Shown: piece after piece, positions 15,142-24,021 of the stretch
Position numbering within the stretch: the stretch's first letter is position 1
Layout of the letters: every line of letters begins with the position of its first letter
Origin: an uncultured Lachnospiraceae bacterium
GTDB taxonomy: Bacteria > Bacillota > Clostridia > Lachnospirales > Lachnospiraceae
NCBI GenBank assembly: GCA_902774915.1
Contig: CACYKH010000002.1
Location: forward strand, 229,902-293,901
Reading direction: 5' to 3'
Length of the DNA: 64,000 nt
Made by a program: the position numbers and the translations under genes
Notes under the pieces: model-generated
The model's input: the letters and a program-made list of their open reading frames with translations, nothing else
Told to the model about the DNA's origin: nothing
Databases searched by the model: none

Positions 15142-16329
15142 TTACTTTCTTTTCTCTAACTGAGGATTAATTATTTCGTCTATAATAAATTTTGCTGTTT
15201 CTTCTATCTTGTCATATGGAACTTCTTTTGGAAGTGTAGTTCCAAAAGCATTCTGTGCCTTTTCAATAAGCTCGTCTGTATAAATAAGTTTTCCATCTCG
15301 AACATCTTCTATACCGTCAAGGTACATAGAAGTTCTATCAGCCTTATTCATTTCTTCATATGAGAAATCACTCTCATCAATCCATGTATCGATGGAACCA
15401 TATCTGTATCCAACGATTACAGGATATCCACCTATCTCACCAAAGACACCAGGTGAAAAGATTTTTTTATCTTTCCCTGTTCTTATAGTCTCGATGATAG
15501 CGCTTATTATCTGATAATTGCTGGAAGCATTCATCATATTTCTCTGAGCATCAACAGGCATTGAGATTTTACATCTGCTAAAAATCTCATTTTGATCTAT
15601 ATCTTTTAATTCATCTCTGTAATAAACCTTAAGAGGAAGTTCAACCCCTTCTGTCTGGCCTTCCTTGCTAATGCATACATCATGGAAGTGACCAGCCGCA
15701 AAACTTACTTTGACATTCCAGAAATCCTTTATACCAAGGATATCAGCAACTGCATATCTGATACGTGGAACTAAGTGGTTGAGGTTTCCTGAACCAAAAT
15801 CAGGATATGCCTTTCCCGCACTCTTAAGCCAAGGAATAACAGCATCTGAGTATGATGTGTTGATTACTATCGCATTGGTATCAGCCTTTTCGCAAGCTTC
15901 CATTATATTCTTTGTAAATCTTATAGAAAGTGGGCTCCAGATACCGTATGCTCTAACATTTGCCCAAGATATACTTCCATATTTAAGTCCAGGATATGCA
16001 CGACTAGAATTCACTATAAAGTCTGGCTCATGCTTTTCAATAGCTTTGGTTATGCTATCTATATCATTAAGGTCTACATCTGCTTCAATCTCTATCTGAG
16101 ACTTATTAACCTCTCTGATAGTTCCAGCAACGCGGACAATATTTACATTCTGCTCCATCTTAGCATAGTTTCTTCCTACAACCACTACACTAATAGCCTT
16201 GTCATTTCTGCTGATCAGATAATCAAGTAGATAAGTACCTACACTACCAAGACCTATGATCATTATTTTTATATTATCTGAATTTACATGTTTTTCGACA
16301 ATGCGCAGTCTTTCATTTAAAGCTTTCAT
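15142..16329 (-). CDS. NAD(P)-dependent dehydrogenase-like protein, uncharacterised
   Basis: A Rossmann fold is evident (IMIIGLGSVGTYLLDYLI near residues 22-39), followed by an overall layout like saccharopine dehydrogenase or related reductases. Near the middle is SFAAGHFHD. No close named family is recognised. It sits between two nucleotidyltransferase genes in the phosphonate block, 5 bases from the triple fusion, so a role in making or modifying the phosphonate or its acceptor sugar is likely but unproven. I chose ATG 16329, which overlaps the upstream stop as ATGA and has GGGAG eight bases before it. The longer frame starts at a TTG inside that ribosome-binding site. Confidence 0.75.
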   Translation of the reverse strand: MKALNERLRIVEKHVNSDNIKIMIIGLGSVGTYLLDYLISRNDKAISVVVVGRNYAKMEQNVNIVRVAGTIREVNKSQIEIEADVDLNDIDSITKAIEKHEPDFIVNSSRAYPGLKYGSISWANVRAYGIWSPLSIRFTKNIMEACEKADTNAIVINTSYSDAVIPWLKSAGKAYPDFGSGNLNHLVPRIRYAVADILGIKDFWNVKVSFAAGHFHDVCISKEGQTEGVELPLKVYYRDELKDIDQNEIFSRCKISMPVDAQRNMMNASSNYQIISAIIETIRTGKDKKIFSPGVFGEIGGYPVIVGYRYGSIDTWIDESDFSYEEMNKADRTSMYLDGIEDVRDGKLIYTDELIEKAQNAFGTTLPKEVPYDKIEETAKFIIDEIINPQLEKRK

Positions 16330-17096
16330 TCTTCGTTCTCCCAAAACTTTTTTATATTCTTATAGTCATCTCTTGTATTACAGTTTGTCCACCTCGTCAG
16401 GTTGATTATCTTAGGTTCCTCTGAAAGATTATCAAGATAATTCTGTATAATTATAAGATTAGTTCCATCCTTTGCCTCAGCGTAGAATCTTTGATTAGCT
16501 TCTTTTAGGATATCTATCTTATTAAACTTCCAACACTGACCTGAGTTTAAAATTACAGAAAATGGATCATCTATCTTAAGAAGTCCATGACTACTATTAA
16601 AGGCATACTTGTAATTATCGCTTCCATCCCTATAAAGCACTACCGCCTTATTTGCATATATAGGCTCCGGACTGGTTGTGAGAACAGTACCCTTAGTTTT
16701 AATTACTGTATTCATAGATTCTTTATCTATATCAAGGTCACCCTCAACAAAAAGTATATCCTCTATATCTGAATACTCAAAGGCTTTACATAGACCCATG
16801 TACAAGCTGTACCCTGAAGCCAAATCCTCATAATGTTCGTTATATACTAAATCTATTTTCTCTTTAATATCAGAAGGAAGTACCTCGTCTATATATTTCT
16901 TATAATCATCATACTTATATCCACCAACAACCACTACTCTGTCAGCGTAATTACACTTAGCAACCATATGATAGAACAAAGTATCTTTACCGGATCCATC
17001 TTCCGAATATATCGCTTTCAGTTTCTTTTCTGATTCAGGTATTCCATCATTAAATCTGCTGGATATACCTGCGTTAGTAATTATTGCAATCCTCAT
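16326..17096 (-). CDS. LicC/MobA-like nucleotidyltransferase
   Basis: A 256-residue GT-A-fold nucleotidyltransferase. The N-terminus IAIITNAGISSRFND matches the nucleotide-binding loop with an altered glycine pattern. A KKLKAIY lysine follows, and EGDLDID provides the metal-binding acidic residues near residue 118. It probably activates a phosphorylated alcohol or sugar with CTP or another NTP. Its stop overlaps the start of the dehydrogenase by 4 bases, and it begins one base after the SDR gene, so the three are tightly coupled. The substrate is unknown. Confidence 0.75.
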   Translation of the reverse strand: MRIAIITNAGISSRFNDGIPESEKKLKAIYSEDGSGKDTLFYHMVAKCNYADRVVVVGGYKYDDYKKYIDEVLPSDIKEKIDLVYNEHYEDLASGYSLYMGLCKAFEYSDIEDILFVEGDLDIDKESMNTVIKTKGTVLTTSPEPIYANKAVVLYRDGSDNYKYAFNSSHGLLKIDDPFSVILNSGQCWKFNKIDILKEANQRFYAEAKDGTNLIIIQNYLDNLSEEPKIINLTRWTNCNTRDDYKNIKKFWENEE

Positions 17097-17097
17097 T

Positions 17098-18105
17098 TTA
17101 TTCCACGCTCTTTAAATAATTTTCTAGGCATTCATCAAGACCCTTTTCAAGATCAATGGCTGGTTTCCAGGAAGTTCTGGTTCTTATCTTCTCTGTTGAA
17201 AGAAGTCTTCTTTCTGGATCAGACTCTCTGTAACCATCAAACTCAATAACAGGATTTTCTATTCCCATCTTGGCTGCACATTTCTTCGCAAGATCAATAA
17301 TAGAAATCTCTTCATCTGTTGCAACATTATAAACTGTTCCATCTAATGCACTATCTGTATTTGCAAGAGCAAGAACCGCACTACAACTATCATAGTTATT
17401 AAGGAATGTACGACGGTTTTTACGACTATTCTCTAGAAGAACAACCTTGCCGTTATCCTTGAAACTATTGATAATGAATGGAATGATATGCTTAGGATAT
17501 CTTTCATTCTTACTATAAACATTTGCAAATCTTATTGAACATCCAAGAATCTTTCCTTCATCTACTGCATCCTTCATAAAGAATTCTGTAAGAAGCTTTC
17601 CTGTTGCGTAACTTGTTCTCTGACTATGTTCAGCAACAGCCATTGTAATAAAGTCAGATTCTTTTACTCCACCATTTTCATTCCATGAATTCATAGAATA
17701 AACCTCTGAGGTAGAGCAGTTGATATACTTTTTAGCACCAACTTCTATAGCCTGACTAAGGAAGTTGTTCATTCCAACTACGTTTGTTTCATAGGTTTCA
17801 TATACATGATAAAAATGTTCCGTATGAACTACTGCTGCACAGTTGATATAAATAGCTTCATCAAACTGATCAATTATAGCAGATACTTTTGATTTGATAT
17901 CAGCCATATTGTCAGCATTATTAATATCATACTCATAGAAGTCGAACCGCTCGTCACCTATTAAATCAGCAACGGTTTCAATTGATGAGGCATAGAAGTT
18001 ATCAAAACCAATAATCTTAACTTCATCCTCACCAGCAAGGAGCTGTCTAACAAGCTCATTACCAGTCATTCCAGTTACGCCACTAATTACATACAGTTTT
18101 TTCAT
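17098..18105 (-). CDS. Extended SDR (NAD-dependent sugar epimerase/dehydratase)
   Basis: A 335-residue short-chain dehydrogenase of the extended class. The N-terminal GVTGMTGNELV is the NAD-binding glycine motif, and YATGK is the catalytic Tyr-Lys pair, with CSTSEVYS supplying the Ser/Thr. The fold matches nucleotide-sugar epimerases and 4,6-dehydratases, but the exact reaction cannot be decided from sequence. It lies 4 bases downstream of a LicD gene. AGAGGATAATGGA precedes the ATG. Confidence 0.82.
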   Translation of the reverse strand: MKKLYVISGVTGMTGNELVRQLLAGEDEVKIIGFDNFYASSIETVADLIGDERFDFYEYDINNADNMADIKSKVSAIIDQFDEAIYINCAAVVHTEHFYHVYETYETNVVGMNNFLSQAIEVGAKKYINCSTSEVYSMNSWNENGGVKESDFITMAVAEHSQRTSYATGKLLTEFFMKDAVDEGKILGCSIRFANVYSKNERYPKHIIPFIINSFKDNGKVVLLENSRKNRRTFLNNYDSCSAVLALANTDSALDGTVYNVATDEEISIIDLAKKCAAKMGIENPVIEFDGYRESDPERRLLSTEKIRTRTSWKPAIDLEKGLDECLENYLKSVE

Positions 18106-18109
18106 TCCA

Positions 18110-18979
18110 TTATCCTCTCATTTCTGTTCCATCTATAAAACGAATGTATTCTGCTGCTTGGTTCCACCTCTCCGATTCTGGAGGTAGAGTCATATAATCT
18201 GGTCCATATGCTTTTGTCATATATTGTTTGTATCCAGATGTAATAGGAATTGTAGTATCTTCAAAAGGCACCCTTGTTGTATTTTGTAACCAACTCTTTT
18301 TATAGATTTTAAATCCATCTGAAGCAACCACTACATATCCCGTTTCATTATCTTTATAAGCAGTTAGTATTTCATCATATCTTCTTGCCAGTTTTTCAGG
18401 TGTTAATCTAAAGATCTTTGTCATCAGTTTAACAGTTGATTTAACTAAATATTTAAGTTTTCCACTAAGACCTTTTTCATATACGATTATTTTATCGCAT
18501 ACAGATACTGTGTAGAAGGCTTTTATTACAGTTATCTTTCGGCGCATTTTATTAAGAATTCTGTTATCTAGTGGAACATTATAGTATGGAAATACCTCAA
18601 CAAAGATTCCCATATTATCTTTACCTTCAGCCGTCACTATAGCTGAAGAAAAACTCGAATCCCTATAATAATATTTTGTGACAAAGCTATAAAAATCTCC
18701 CGGGTTCTTTTCAGGAGCATAAAGACCATACTCCTTAAATTCATCATCCGGGATCTTCAGAAACTTCTCATAGTCGGAATAAAGCATTCCCAGATCCATA
18801 TCATCATCCCACGGAATAAAACCCTGATGACGAATCGCCCCCAGCTGAGTTCCCCCTGCCGCAAAATATGTAATATCATATTTCTCACAGAGAGCATCAA
18901 AGCTTTTTAAAACAGTTACAATATCTTTCTGTAGTTTTTTTAAATCTTCTGGATCATATTTTTTATACTGGGTTACCAT
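18110..18979 (-). CDS. LicD-family phospho-substituent transferase
   Basis: A LicD protein of 289 residues, with GGTQLGAIRHQGFIPWDDDM as its core motif. It is predicted to place a phospho-substituent from a CDP or CMP donor on the glycan. I chose ATG 18979 over a start at 19012: an AAGGGC site sits correctly before it, and its residues MVTQYKKYDPEDLKKLQK align with the starts of the other LicD genes here. Even so, it overlaps the end of the flippase gene by 17 bases. It is about 2.1 kb from the third LicD gene, with the flippase in between. Confidence 0.87.
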   Translation of the reverse strand: MVTQYKKYDPEDLKKLQKDIVTVLKSFDALCEKYDITYFAAGGTQLGAIRHQGFIPWDDDMDLGMLYSDYEKFLKIPDDEFKEYGLYAPEKNPGDFYSFVTKYYYRDSSFSSAIVTAEGKDNMGIFVEVFPYYNVPLDNRILNKMRRKITVIKAFYTVSVCDKIIVYEKGLSGKLKYLVKSTVKLMTKIFRLTPEKLARRYDEILTAYKDNETGYVVVASDGFKIYKKSWLQNTTRVPFEDTTIPITSGYKQYMTKAYGPDYMTLPPESERWNQAAEYIRFIDGTEMRG

Positions 18980-20252
18980 CTTTTTGCCCTTCTTTATATC
19001 TGTGTATATCATAAAGAATTATTACTGCATAAATGATCATAAGTACCACTTCTGATATAACTAATGAATAGCTTCCTCCATTTTGTCCAAATCTATGGAT
19101 AAGAGGTTGATTAATAACAAAGTTAAGCACAAATGCAATCACTACACCTACTATCAGCTGTGTAGACTCTCTTATAGCTATTAATATTCCCGCAAAGAAC
19201 CATACACTTGCATATAGGAAAGTACACCATATAAGTGGAAGTAGCAGGTCATCATGACTCGCTATCTTCGAATTATAAAGTAATTCCAAAGCCCAGTGTC
19301 CGAGGAAGTGGCCTGCTGCAGTAAGTACTATGAACCCCGCTATTATCACAAGGATTATTTTCTTTAAGTATCCTACGAACTTTTTCTTATTTCCATCAAG
19401 GTATGTTTTAGCTATACCAGGAAGGAATGGGGAATAAATGACACTTGCAGTTAGCTGTATTATTATTGTTGGTGATGCAATGGTTGAGTAAACACCTAAA
19501 TCTTCAACACCACAGATATCTTTTATGCTTACTCTAACAACCGTTGCCAGAGACGCTGACATAAAGTAATAAACCACAAGCTTAGAACATGCTTTAAGCA
19601 GTCTCCAAACCTTTTTATTCTTTAGTGTGAATCCTATCTTTCCTAAATCCACAATTTTACGGGTCATTCTCTTATCATAGAATTCAAGTATAGCGAAATC
19701 ACAAAGAGCCATTACTATAAATGTAATATACAGTTCCTGTGTTAATAAGAATACCCCCACAAAAGCTATAAGTTGGAGAGTACCCCTAGCTATAAAGGAT
19801 TTTCCTATTACGTCAAATCTCCAGTTAACCTGGAGAACACCCTGATAAACATCCTCAGTAGAATCTACCATTCTGATGATCATATATATCAAAATACAGA
19901 TTACTTCTTTAGGCGAGGATTTGATTGCTATAGAATAAACAACACACGCCAGATATGCCACAAGGCATGTAATACGGCGACTAAGTATGTAATTCTCATT
20001 TGTATAGACTTTCTTGATATCTGATATCTGAAAGCTTCTCATTCCAAAGGATCCAATGCTTGTGAAAGAATTTGTTACCGTCATGGCAAGTCCAAAAACA
20101 CCCACTTGCCAATAGTCATCTGTCATATAGATAATCACAACGGTCATGACCCACTGACAGAAAGCATAATAAACACTTCCCACAGTGTTCCACATTATGC
20201 TCTTTCCAAGAACGCCCTTATCTGTGATTTCAACACTATTATTATCAGCCAT
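18963..20252 (-). CDS. wzx: Wzx-type oligosaccharide flippase (block 3)
   Basis: A 429-residue polytopic protein with about 12 predicted membrane helices and the general layout of the PST/MATE-like flippase family. It would move lipid-linked repeat units across the cytoplasmic membrane. It is placed among LicD and glycosyltransferase genes, so the LicD-modified unit is the likely cargo. A second Wzx (26663-27943) and an ABC exporter (44778-47561) show that this locus carries three export systems. GAGGCG precedes the ATG. Confidence 0.85.
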   Translation of the reverse strand: MADNNSVEITDKGVLGKSIMWNTVGSVYYAFCQWVMTVVIIYMTDDYWQVGVFGLAMTVTNSFTSIGSFGMRSFQISDIKKVYTNENYILSRRITCLVAYLACVVYSIAIKSSPKEVICILIYMIIRMVDSTEDVYQGVLQVNWRFDVIGKSFIARGTLQLIAFVGVFLLTQELYITFIVMALCDFAILEFYDKRMTRKIVDLGKIGFTLKNKKVWRLLKACSKLVVYYFMSASLATVVRVSIKDICGVEDLGVYSTIASPTIIIQLTASVIYSPFLPGIAKTYLDGNKKKFVGYLKKIILVIIAGFIVLTAAGHFLGHWALELLYNSKIASHDDLLLPLIWCTFLYASVWFFAGILIAIRESTQLIVGVVIAFVLNFVINQPLIHRFGQNGGSYSLVISEVVLMIIYAVIILYDIHRYKEGQKDGNPV

Positions 20253-20265
20253 TAATTACGCCTCA

Positions 20266-21123
20266 TCACTCTTTAATCCCAAAGTCCAACTTGTATGGAT
20301 AATGGTTCTTTCTTTTTTCCTTTGGTGGAAGCTGCATAAAGTCCCCAAAGGCTCTTTCAAGGCTCTTCTCAACCTGTCCTGGAAAATTAAGATCTATATC
20401 TTCGAATCTAATAGTTCTAAGTGGATATACCTCATCCACATAATAGACACTAGTGTATGCGGTTGTATCGCATATAAATCCAAATCTCTTTGTATCTCCT
20501 TTTCCATTATACTGTCTGCTGGTAGCAAGACACATCTTGTGAAGCCATTTCTTAGATACCTTAAATGTCTTAAGGAACCAATGGATTATACCACAAATAA
20601 AAGTAATAATTTTTGCCAATAATCCTCCCACAGGGAGTACAGGATCCGGAATACTTCGAAGTATTAAAAGTTTACTCCAAAAAAATGATTGTACAGCCTG
20701 TCTCTTTACCTTCTTTTCATCATCTGGTATCTGATCAAATGGATATATATCAAGGAATATACCATTTGGACAATCAACATCCTTCATTGGCCACTCTACA
20801 AACTCCGTCCCTTTCATAGTCCAGCGCGTTGTGAGGAATGGGAAGTTAGGATATTCCACTCCATTTACTATTAAATACTTGTCTGAATATTCTTTCTTTG
20901 CAATTTTCAAAAACTTCTCATAATCATCTCGAGGAAGGGCTATATCTATATCATCATCCCATGGTATAAAGCCACTATGCCTAATAGCTCCTATAGCTGT
21001 TCCACCCACGCCAAAATAAGTGAGATTGTGCCTATCACAAAGATCAACAAAATCTCTGAGAATTTCTAATTCAATTGACTGTAACTTTTTTAAAGTTTTT
21101 TCATCATAAAATTTTCCTAACAT
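20266..21123 (-). CDS. LicD-family phospho-substituent transferase
   Basis: Contains GGTAIGAIRHSGFIPWDDDI, the LicD core, near residues 43-62. The length of 285 residues is usual. The ATG at 21123 has AAAAGGAAT before it and is preferred over an upstream in-frame GTG. It is a third LicD paralogue. Having several LicD proteins suggests several acceptor residues or several phospho-substituents on the same glycan. It lies 13 bases upstream of the flippase gene. Confidence 0.88.
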   Translation of the reverse strand: MLGKFYDEKTLKKLQSIELEILRDFVDLCDRHNLTYFGVGGTAIGAIRHSGFIPWDDDIDIALPRDDYEKFLKIAKKEYSDKYLIVNGVEYPNFPFLTTRWTMKGTEFVEWPMKDVDCPNGIFLDIYPFDQIPDDEKKVKRQAVQSFFWSKLLILRSIPDPVLPVGGLLAKIITFICGIIHWFLKTFKVSKKWLHKMCLATSRQYNGKGDTKRFGFICDTTAYTSVYYVDEVYPLRTIRFEDIDLNFPGQVEKSLERAFGDFMQLPPKEKRKNHYPYKLDFGIKE

Positions 21124-21143
21124 AACTATTCCTTTTAAGCGCA

Positions 21144-21926
21144 CTATACTTTATTTGACTTTTCTGAATTGCTATAGAGCTTACATATTATTTTAGCTAT
21201 TGGAACAGGCCAGAATTTTCGAAACATTTCATAATCTTCATGACCTCTTGAATTATCTTCAATAATTTCCGTTGTTGTCGAACCCTCATGAATTCTATGT
21301 CCCATAAGAAGCTTATGGCAATAGCAAAAGGCTCCTTTTTGCCTAGATAGTCTCTCCCAGGTTTGCCAATCAAGATTACTTAGCATTCCTTCTTCAAAAA
21401 TAGGAAGTTCAAGTCTTCCCTTAGCATAAGTAACTGATGGACAGCAAATACCATTACCTAAAGAAATAGGAAATCTTTTTCCAAAAGAAGTTTTTCGGAT
21501 TAGAGGAAAGCATAATGGTAATGAAAGAATCCTCTTTATCATAAGATTACCATTCTTTTTTATCTTTTCATCATTGCGTATTTCATAATAATCAGTACAG
21601 CATATTAAAGAGCTATCATCTTTTTCTAATTCTTTTAATACGTTTGATGTATAAGACTTTTCATAAATATCATCTTGATGTGCTATTGTCACATACTCAG
21701 TATCCGCTGATTCAAGAGCAAAATTCCAATCACGTGCAATATCTGACTCATGATTTGCAACCTTAATCTCTAAATCATATTTAGAAGCAAGACTTCTAAT
21801 ATAATCATTATCTGTTGATGTTGCAATATAAACCACGCTCTTAACAGACTGACTTAAAACTGTCTTAATACACTCTTCAAGATAAGGACTTTCCTTATAT
21901 GCACATATAACAAATGAATGTTTCAT
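21144..21926 (-). CDS. Family 2 glycosyltransferase
   Basis: A GT-A glycosyltransferase of 260 residues: SFVICAYKESPYLEECI at the N-terminus, HQDDIYE (metal-binding Asp) near residue 99 and DWQTWERLSRQKG as the acceptor-side Asp-containing motif. It is a paralogue of the gene at 24022-24828, which shares WERLSRQKG and the C-terminal RFWP-IAK pattern. It is cytoplasmic or peripherally membrane-bound and adds one sugar to a lipid-linked unit. The donor is unknown. Confidence 0.85.
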   Translation of the reverse strand: MKHSFVICAYKESPYLEECIKTVLSQSVKSVVYIATSTDNDYIRSLASKYDLEIKVANHESDIARDWNFALESADTEYVTIAHQDDIYEKSYTSNVLKELEKDDSSLICCTDYYEIRNDEKIKKNGNLMIKRILSLPLCFPLIRKTSFGKRFPISLGNGICCPSVTYAKGRLELPIFEEGMLSNLDWQTWERLSRQKGAFCYCHKLLMGHRIHEGSTTTEIIEDNSRGHEDYEMFRKFWPVPIAKIICKLYSNSEKSNKV

Positions 21927-22276
21927 GATTCACCGTCCTTATCGTCTAATCTTTTCTTTGCAATTGCACTTTCTGAAGTAAGAATATTAATCATGTGATC
22001 CTGTTTTGAAACCTTTAAAGACAAAGTAAACACTTTATAGAAAAGCAAAAAGATCATTATCAAGTAGACAAGGTTTACTGGAGATTCTACCCCTATTAAA
22101 TCAGCAAAGAATATTATAATTTGAGGAAATATACTTATAATTACAAATATAGCCGTTATTCCAAACCAGAAAATAGCATTCCCAATCTTTACTTGATTTT
22201 TTCTAATTTCTCTAACCGAATAAATTCCAGCTATTATCGACATTGCAATTAAGAGAATACGTAAAAATATTGACAT
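21923..22276 (-). CDS. DUF2304 small membrane protein
   Basis: A 117-residue protein with three predicted helices and a charged C-terminal tail, matching the DUF2304 pattern. These genes almost always follow a DPM1-like GT2 gene, as here: its ATG overlaps the stop of that gene. A role as membrane partner of the GT2 enzyme is likely. Its own stop overlaps the start of the next GT2 gene by 4 bases. A second GT2/DUF2304 pair is at 36414-37475. Confidence 0.8.
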   Translation of the reverse strand: MSIFLRILLIAMSIIAGIYSVREIRKNQVKIGNAIFWFGITAIFVIISIFPQIIIFFADLIGVESPVNLVYLIMIFLLFYKVFTLSLKVSKQDHMINILTSESAIAKKRLDDKDGES

Positions 22277-22971
22277 TACTTAATCCTCCTTCGAAAAGCT
22301 TGAATAAAAATAATAGAAAAGCACTGAAGAATCATATACTTCATAGATCGTGTAAATGTAAGATAACTCTCCCCGGCTATACGCTCATCCATCTCAACCT
22401 GCACTTCTTCTACTTTCATTCCGCATTTTATTAGATAAGAAATGGTGTCTGGTTCTGGAGTATAGTTAATGTTTCTTGAAAACTCTTCCATAACCTTTCT
22501 ATCATAAAGCCTCATTCCAGAAGTAGTATCATTTATTTTCTTTCCAGTAGTTATTTTTATTAGTCCTGATATCAGATTATTTCCCAGCATTCTTAATGTA
22601 TGTGGTTTTTTCTTTTCAACAAATCTAGAACCAATAACAACCTGAGCGCCTGTCTCTTCCATCTTATCAATCATGATTTTTATATACTCAGGGCGATGCT
22701 GACCATCTCCATCAAATTGAATTACTGCATCATATCCATTCTGATAAGCATATCTCATTCCAGCCTGAACTGCGCCCGTGAGACCAAGATTATTTGACAA
22801 ATCAAGAAGATTAAACTTATTCTGGCGGCAAATCTTTGCTGTATCATCTTTAGAACCATCATTTACCACTATGTAATTGTATTCTGAATAGTTATCAATT
22901 AAATTTTTAACTACTCTATGTATATTCTCCGCCTCGTTATAGGCCGGAATAACAATTAACACTCTTTTCAT
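22276..22971 (-). CDS. DPM1-like family 2 glycosyltransferase
   Basis: A 231-residue GT2 enzyme of the polyprenyl-phosphate sugar synthase type. VLIVIPAYNEAENIHRVV at the start, VVNDGSKDDT and FDGDGQH (the metal-binding DGD) near residue 94 are diagnostic. It probably charges undecaprenyl phosphate with a sugar, together with the DUF2304 protein encoded next. Its ATG overlaps the acyltransferase stop by one base. Confidence 0.87.
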   Translation of the reverse strand: MKRVLIVIPAYNEAENIHRVVKNLIDNYSEYNYIVVNDGSKDDTAKICRQNKFNLLDLSNNLGLTGAVQAGMRYAYQNGYDAVIQFDGDGQHRPEYIKIMIDKMEETGAQVVIGSRFVEKKKPHTLRMLGNNLISGLIKITTGKKINDTTSGMRLYDRKVMEEFSRNINYTPEPDTISYLIKCGMKVEEVQVEMDERIAGESYLTFTRSMKYMILQCFSIIFIQAFRRRIK

Positions 22972-24002
22972 TATTTAGCTGATCCTTTATTTATAAATGC
23001 ATTAATCCTCTTATCAAGTAAAGTAAGAACACATCCTAAAACGCCCGAGACTACAGTTGCCAGTAAAAAATTAGTCATCTGACTCATGTTAGAGTTCATT
23101 ACACATAGCGTTTGCTGAATTGGAAATGCCACAAGATAAATTCCATATGACGATTTTACCAACAAATTCTTATTTATGTCTATTTTGCTAATTTTATAGC
23201 TAAATCCTAAGTAGGAAAAAATATAAGGAAGTGCTACGAGAGCAATCAGGTAATATATATTAAAATATATCCCTACAATTAATGCGCATAATAGTATAAC
23301 AGAAATATACCAATATAGCTTTATTTTATCTCTATAAATATAGTAAATCATCCCAGTATAAAAAAGCATTGCTGGAGTTAATACAGCTCTTAGTATAAGA
23401 ATACCCGACAGTATTTTCCATAGAATCAAATATGCTATTACTATAAAAGGAACTGTCCATACGGCATATTTTCTATTATTTAATCTAAATCTGTAAAACA
23501 AATAACAAAATACATAACACAAAAATTCAACAGGTAAAGTCCATAACGAACCATTAACTGTCGAATTATATTTACTATTCAAAAACACACCTGGCAAGCT
23601 GTGTATTGGAATCATAACACAATTTAGCAGGTATTTATATGTATTAAGATTTGAAAAATACTCAACAAGTGAGCAATCACTAATAATTGCTCCTAAAACA
23701 AAAACTGAGAGAATAATTACGATTATGAGTTGTGGGAAAATTCTAAGACTTCTTGCTTTGAAAAATGACGCAGCAGTTTTTTTATGTTCCATACTTCTCA
23801 TTATCAGGAAACCGCCGTAAAAGAAAAATATAGCAACGGCTATACCACCAAAAGTAGTCTGTCCTCCACTAGCTACACTTATATAATCTGAACCACTTCC
23901 TGTAATAGGAAAAGAATGGTTAAAAATAACCATAACTGCTGCTATAAACTTTATTAAGCTTACTATATTATCTTTTCCATCTGAACACTCTTTCAGAATC
24001 AT
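22971..24002 (-). CDS. Acyltransferase 3 family membrane protein (O-acetylation)
   Basis: A 343-residue integral membrane acyltransferase. The N-terminal FIAAVMVIFNHSFP contains the conserved His of family 3, FFFYGGFLIMRS follows, and about ten helices can be counted. Such proteins O-acetylate glycans at the membrane. It lies between two GT2 genes in block 3 and probably acetylates that glycan. The start is preceded by a moderate ribosome-binding site. Confidence 0.85.
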   Translation of the reverse strand: MILKECSDGKDNIVSLIKFIAAVMVIFNHSFPITGSGSDYISVASGGQTTFGGIAVAIFFFYGGFLIMRSMEHKKTAASFFKARSLRIFPQLIIVIILSVFVLGAIISDCSLVEYFSNLNTYKYLLNCVMIPIHSLPGVFLNSKYNSTVNGSLWTLPVEFLCYVFCYLFYRFRLNNRKYAVWTVPFIVIAYLILWKILSGILILRAVLTPAMLFYTGMIYYIYRDKIKLYWYISVILLCALIVGIYFNIYYLIALVALPYIFSYLGFSYKISKIDINKNLLVKSSYGIYLVAFPIQQTLCVMNSNMSQMTNFLLATVVSGVLGCVLTLLDKRINAFINKGSAK

Positions 24003-24021
24003 ATTAATTCACTCACATTTA

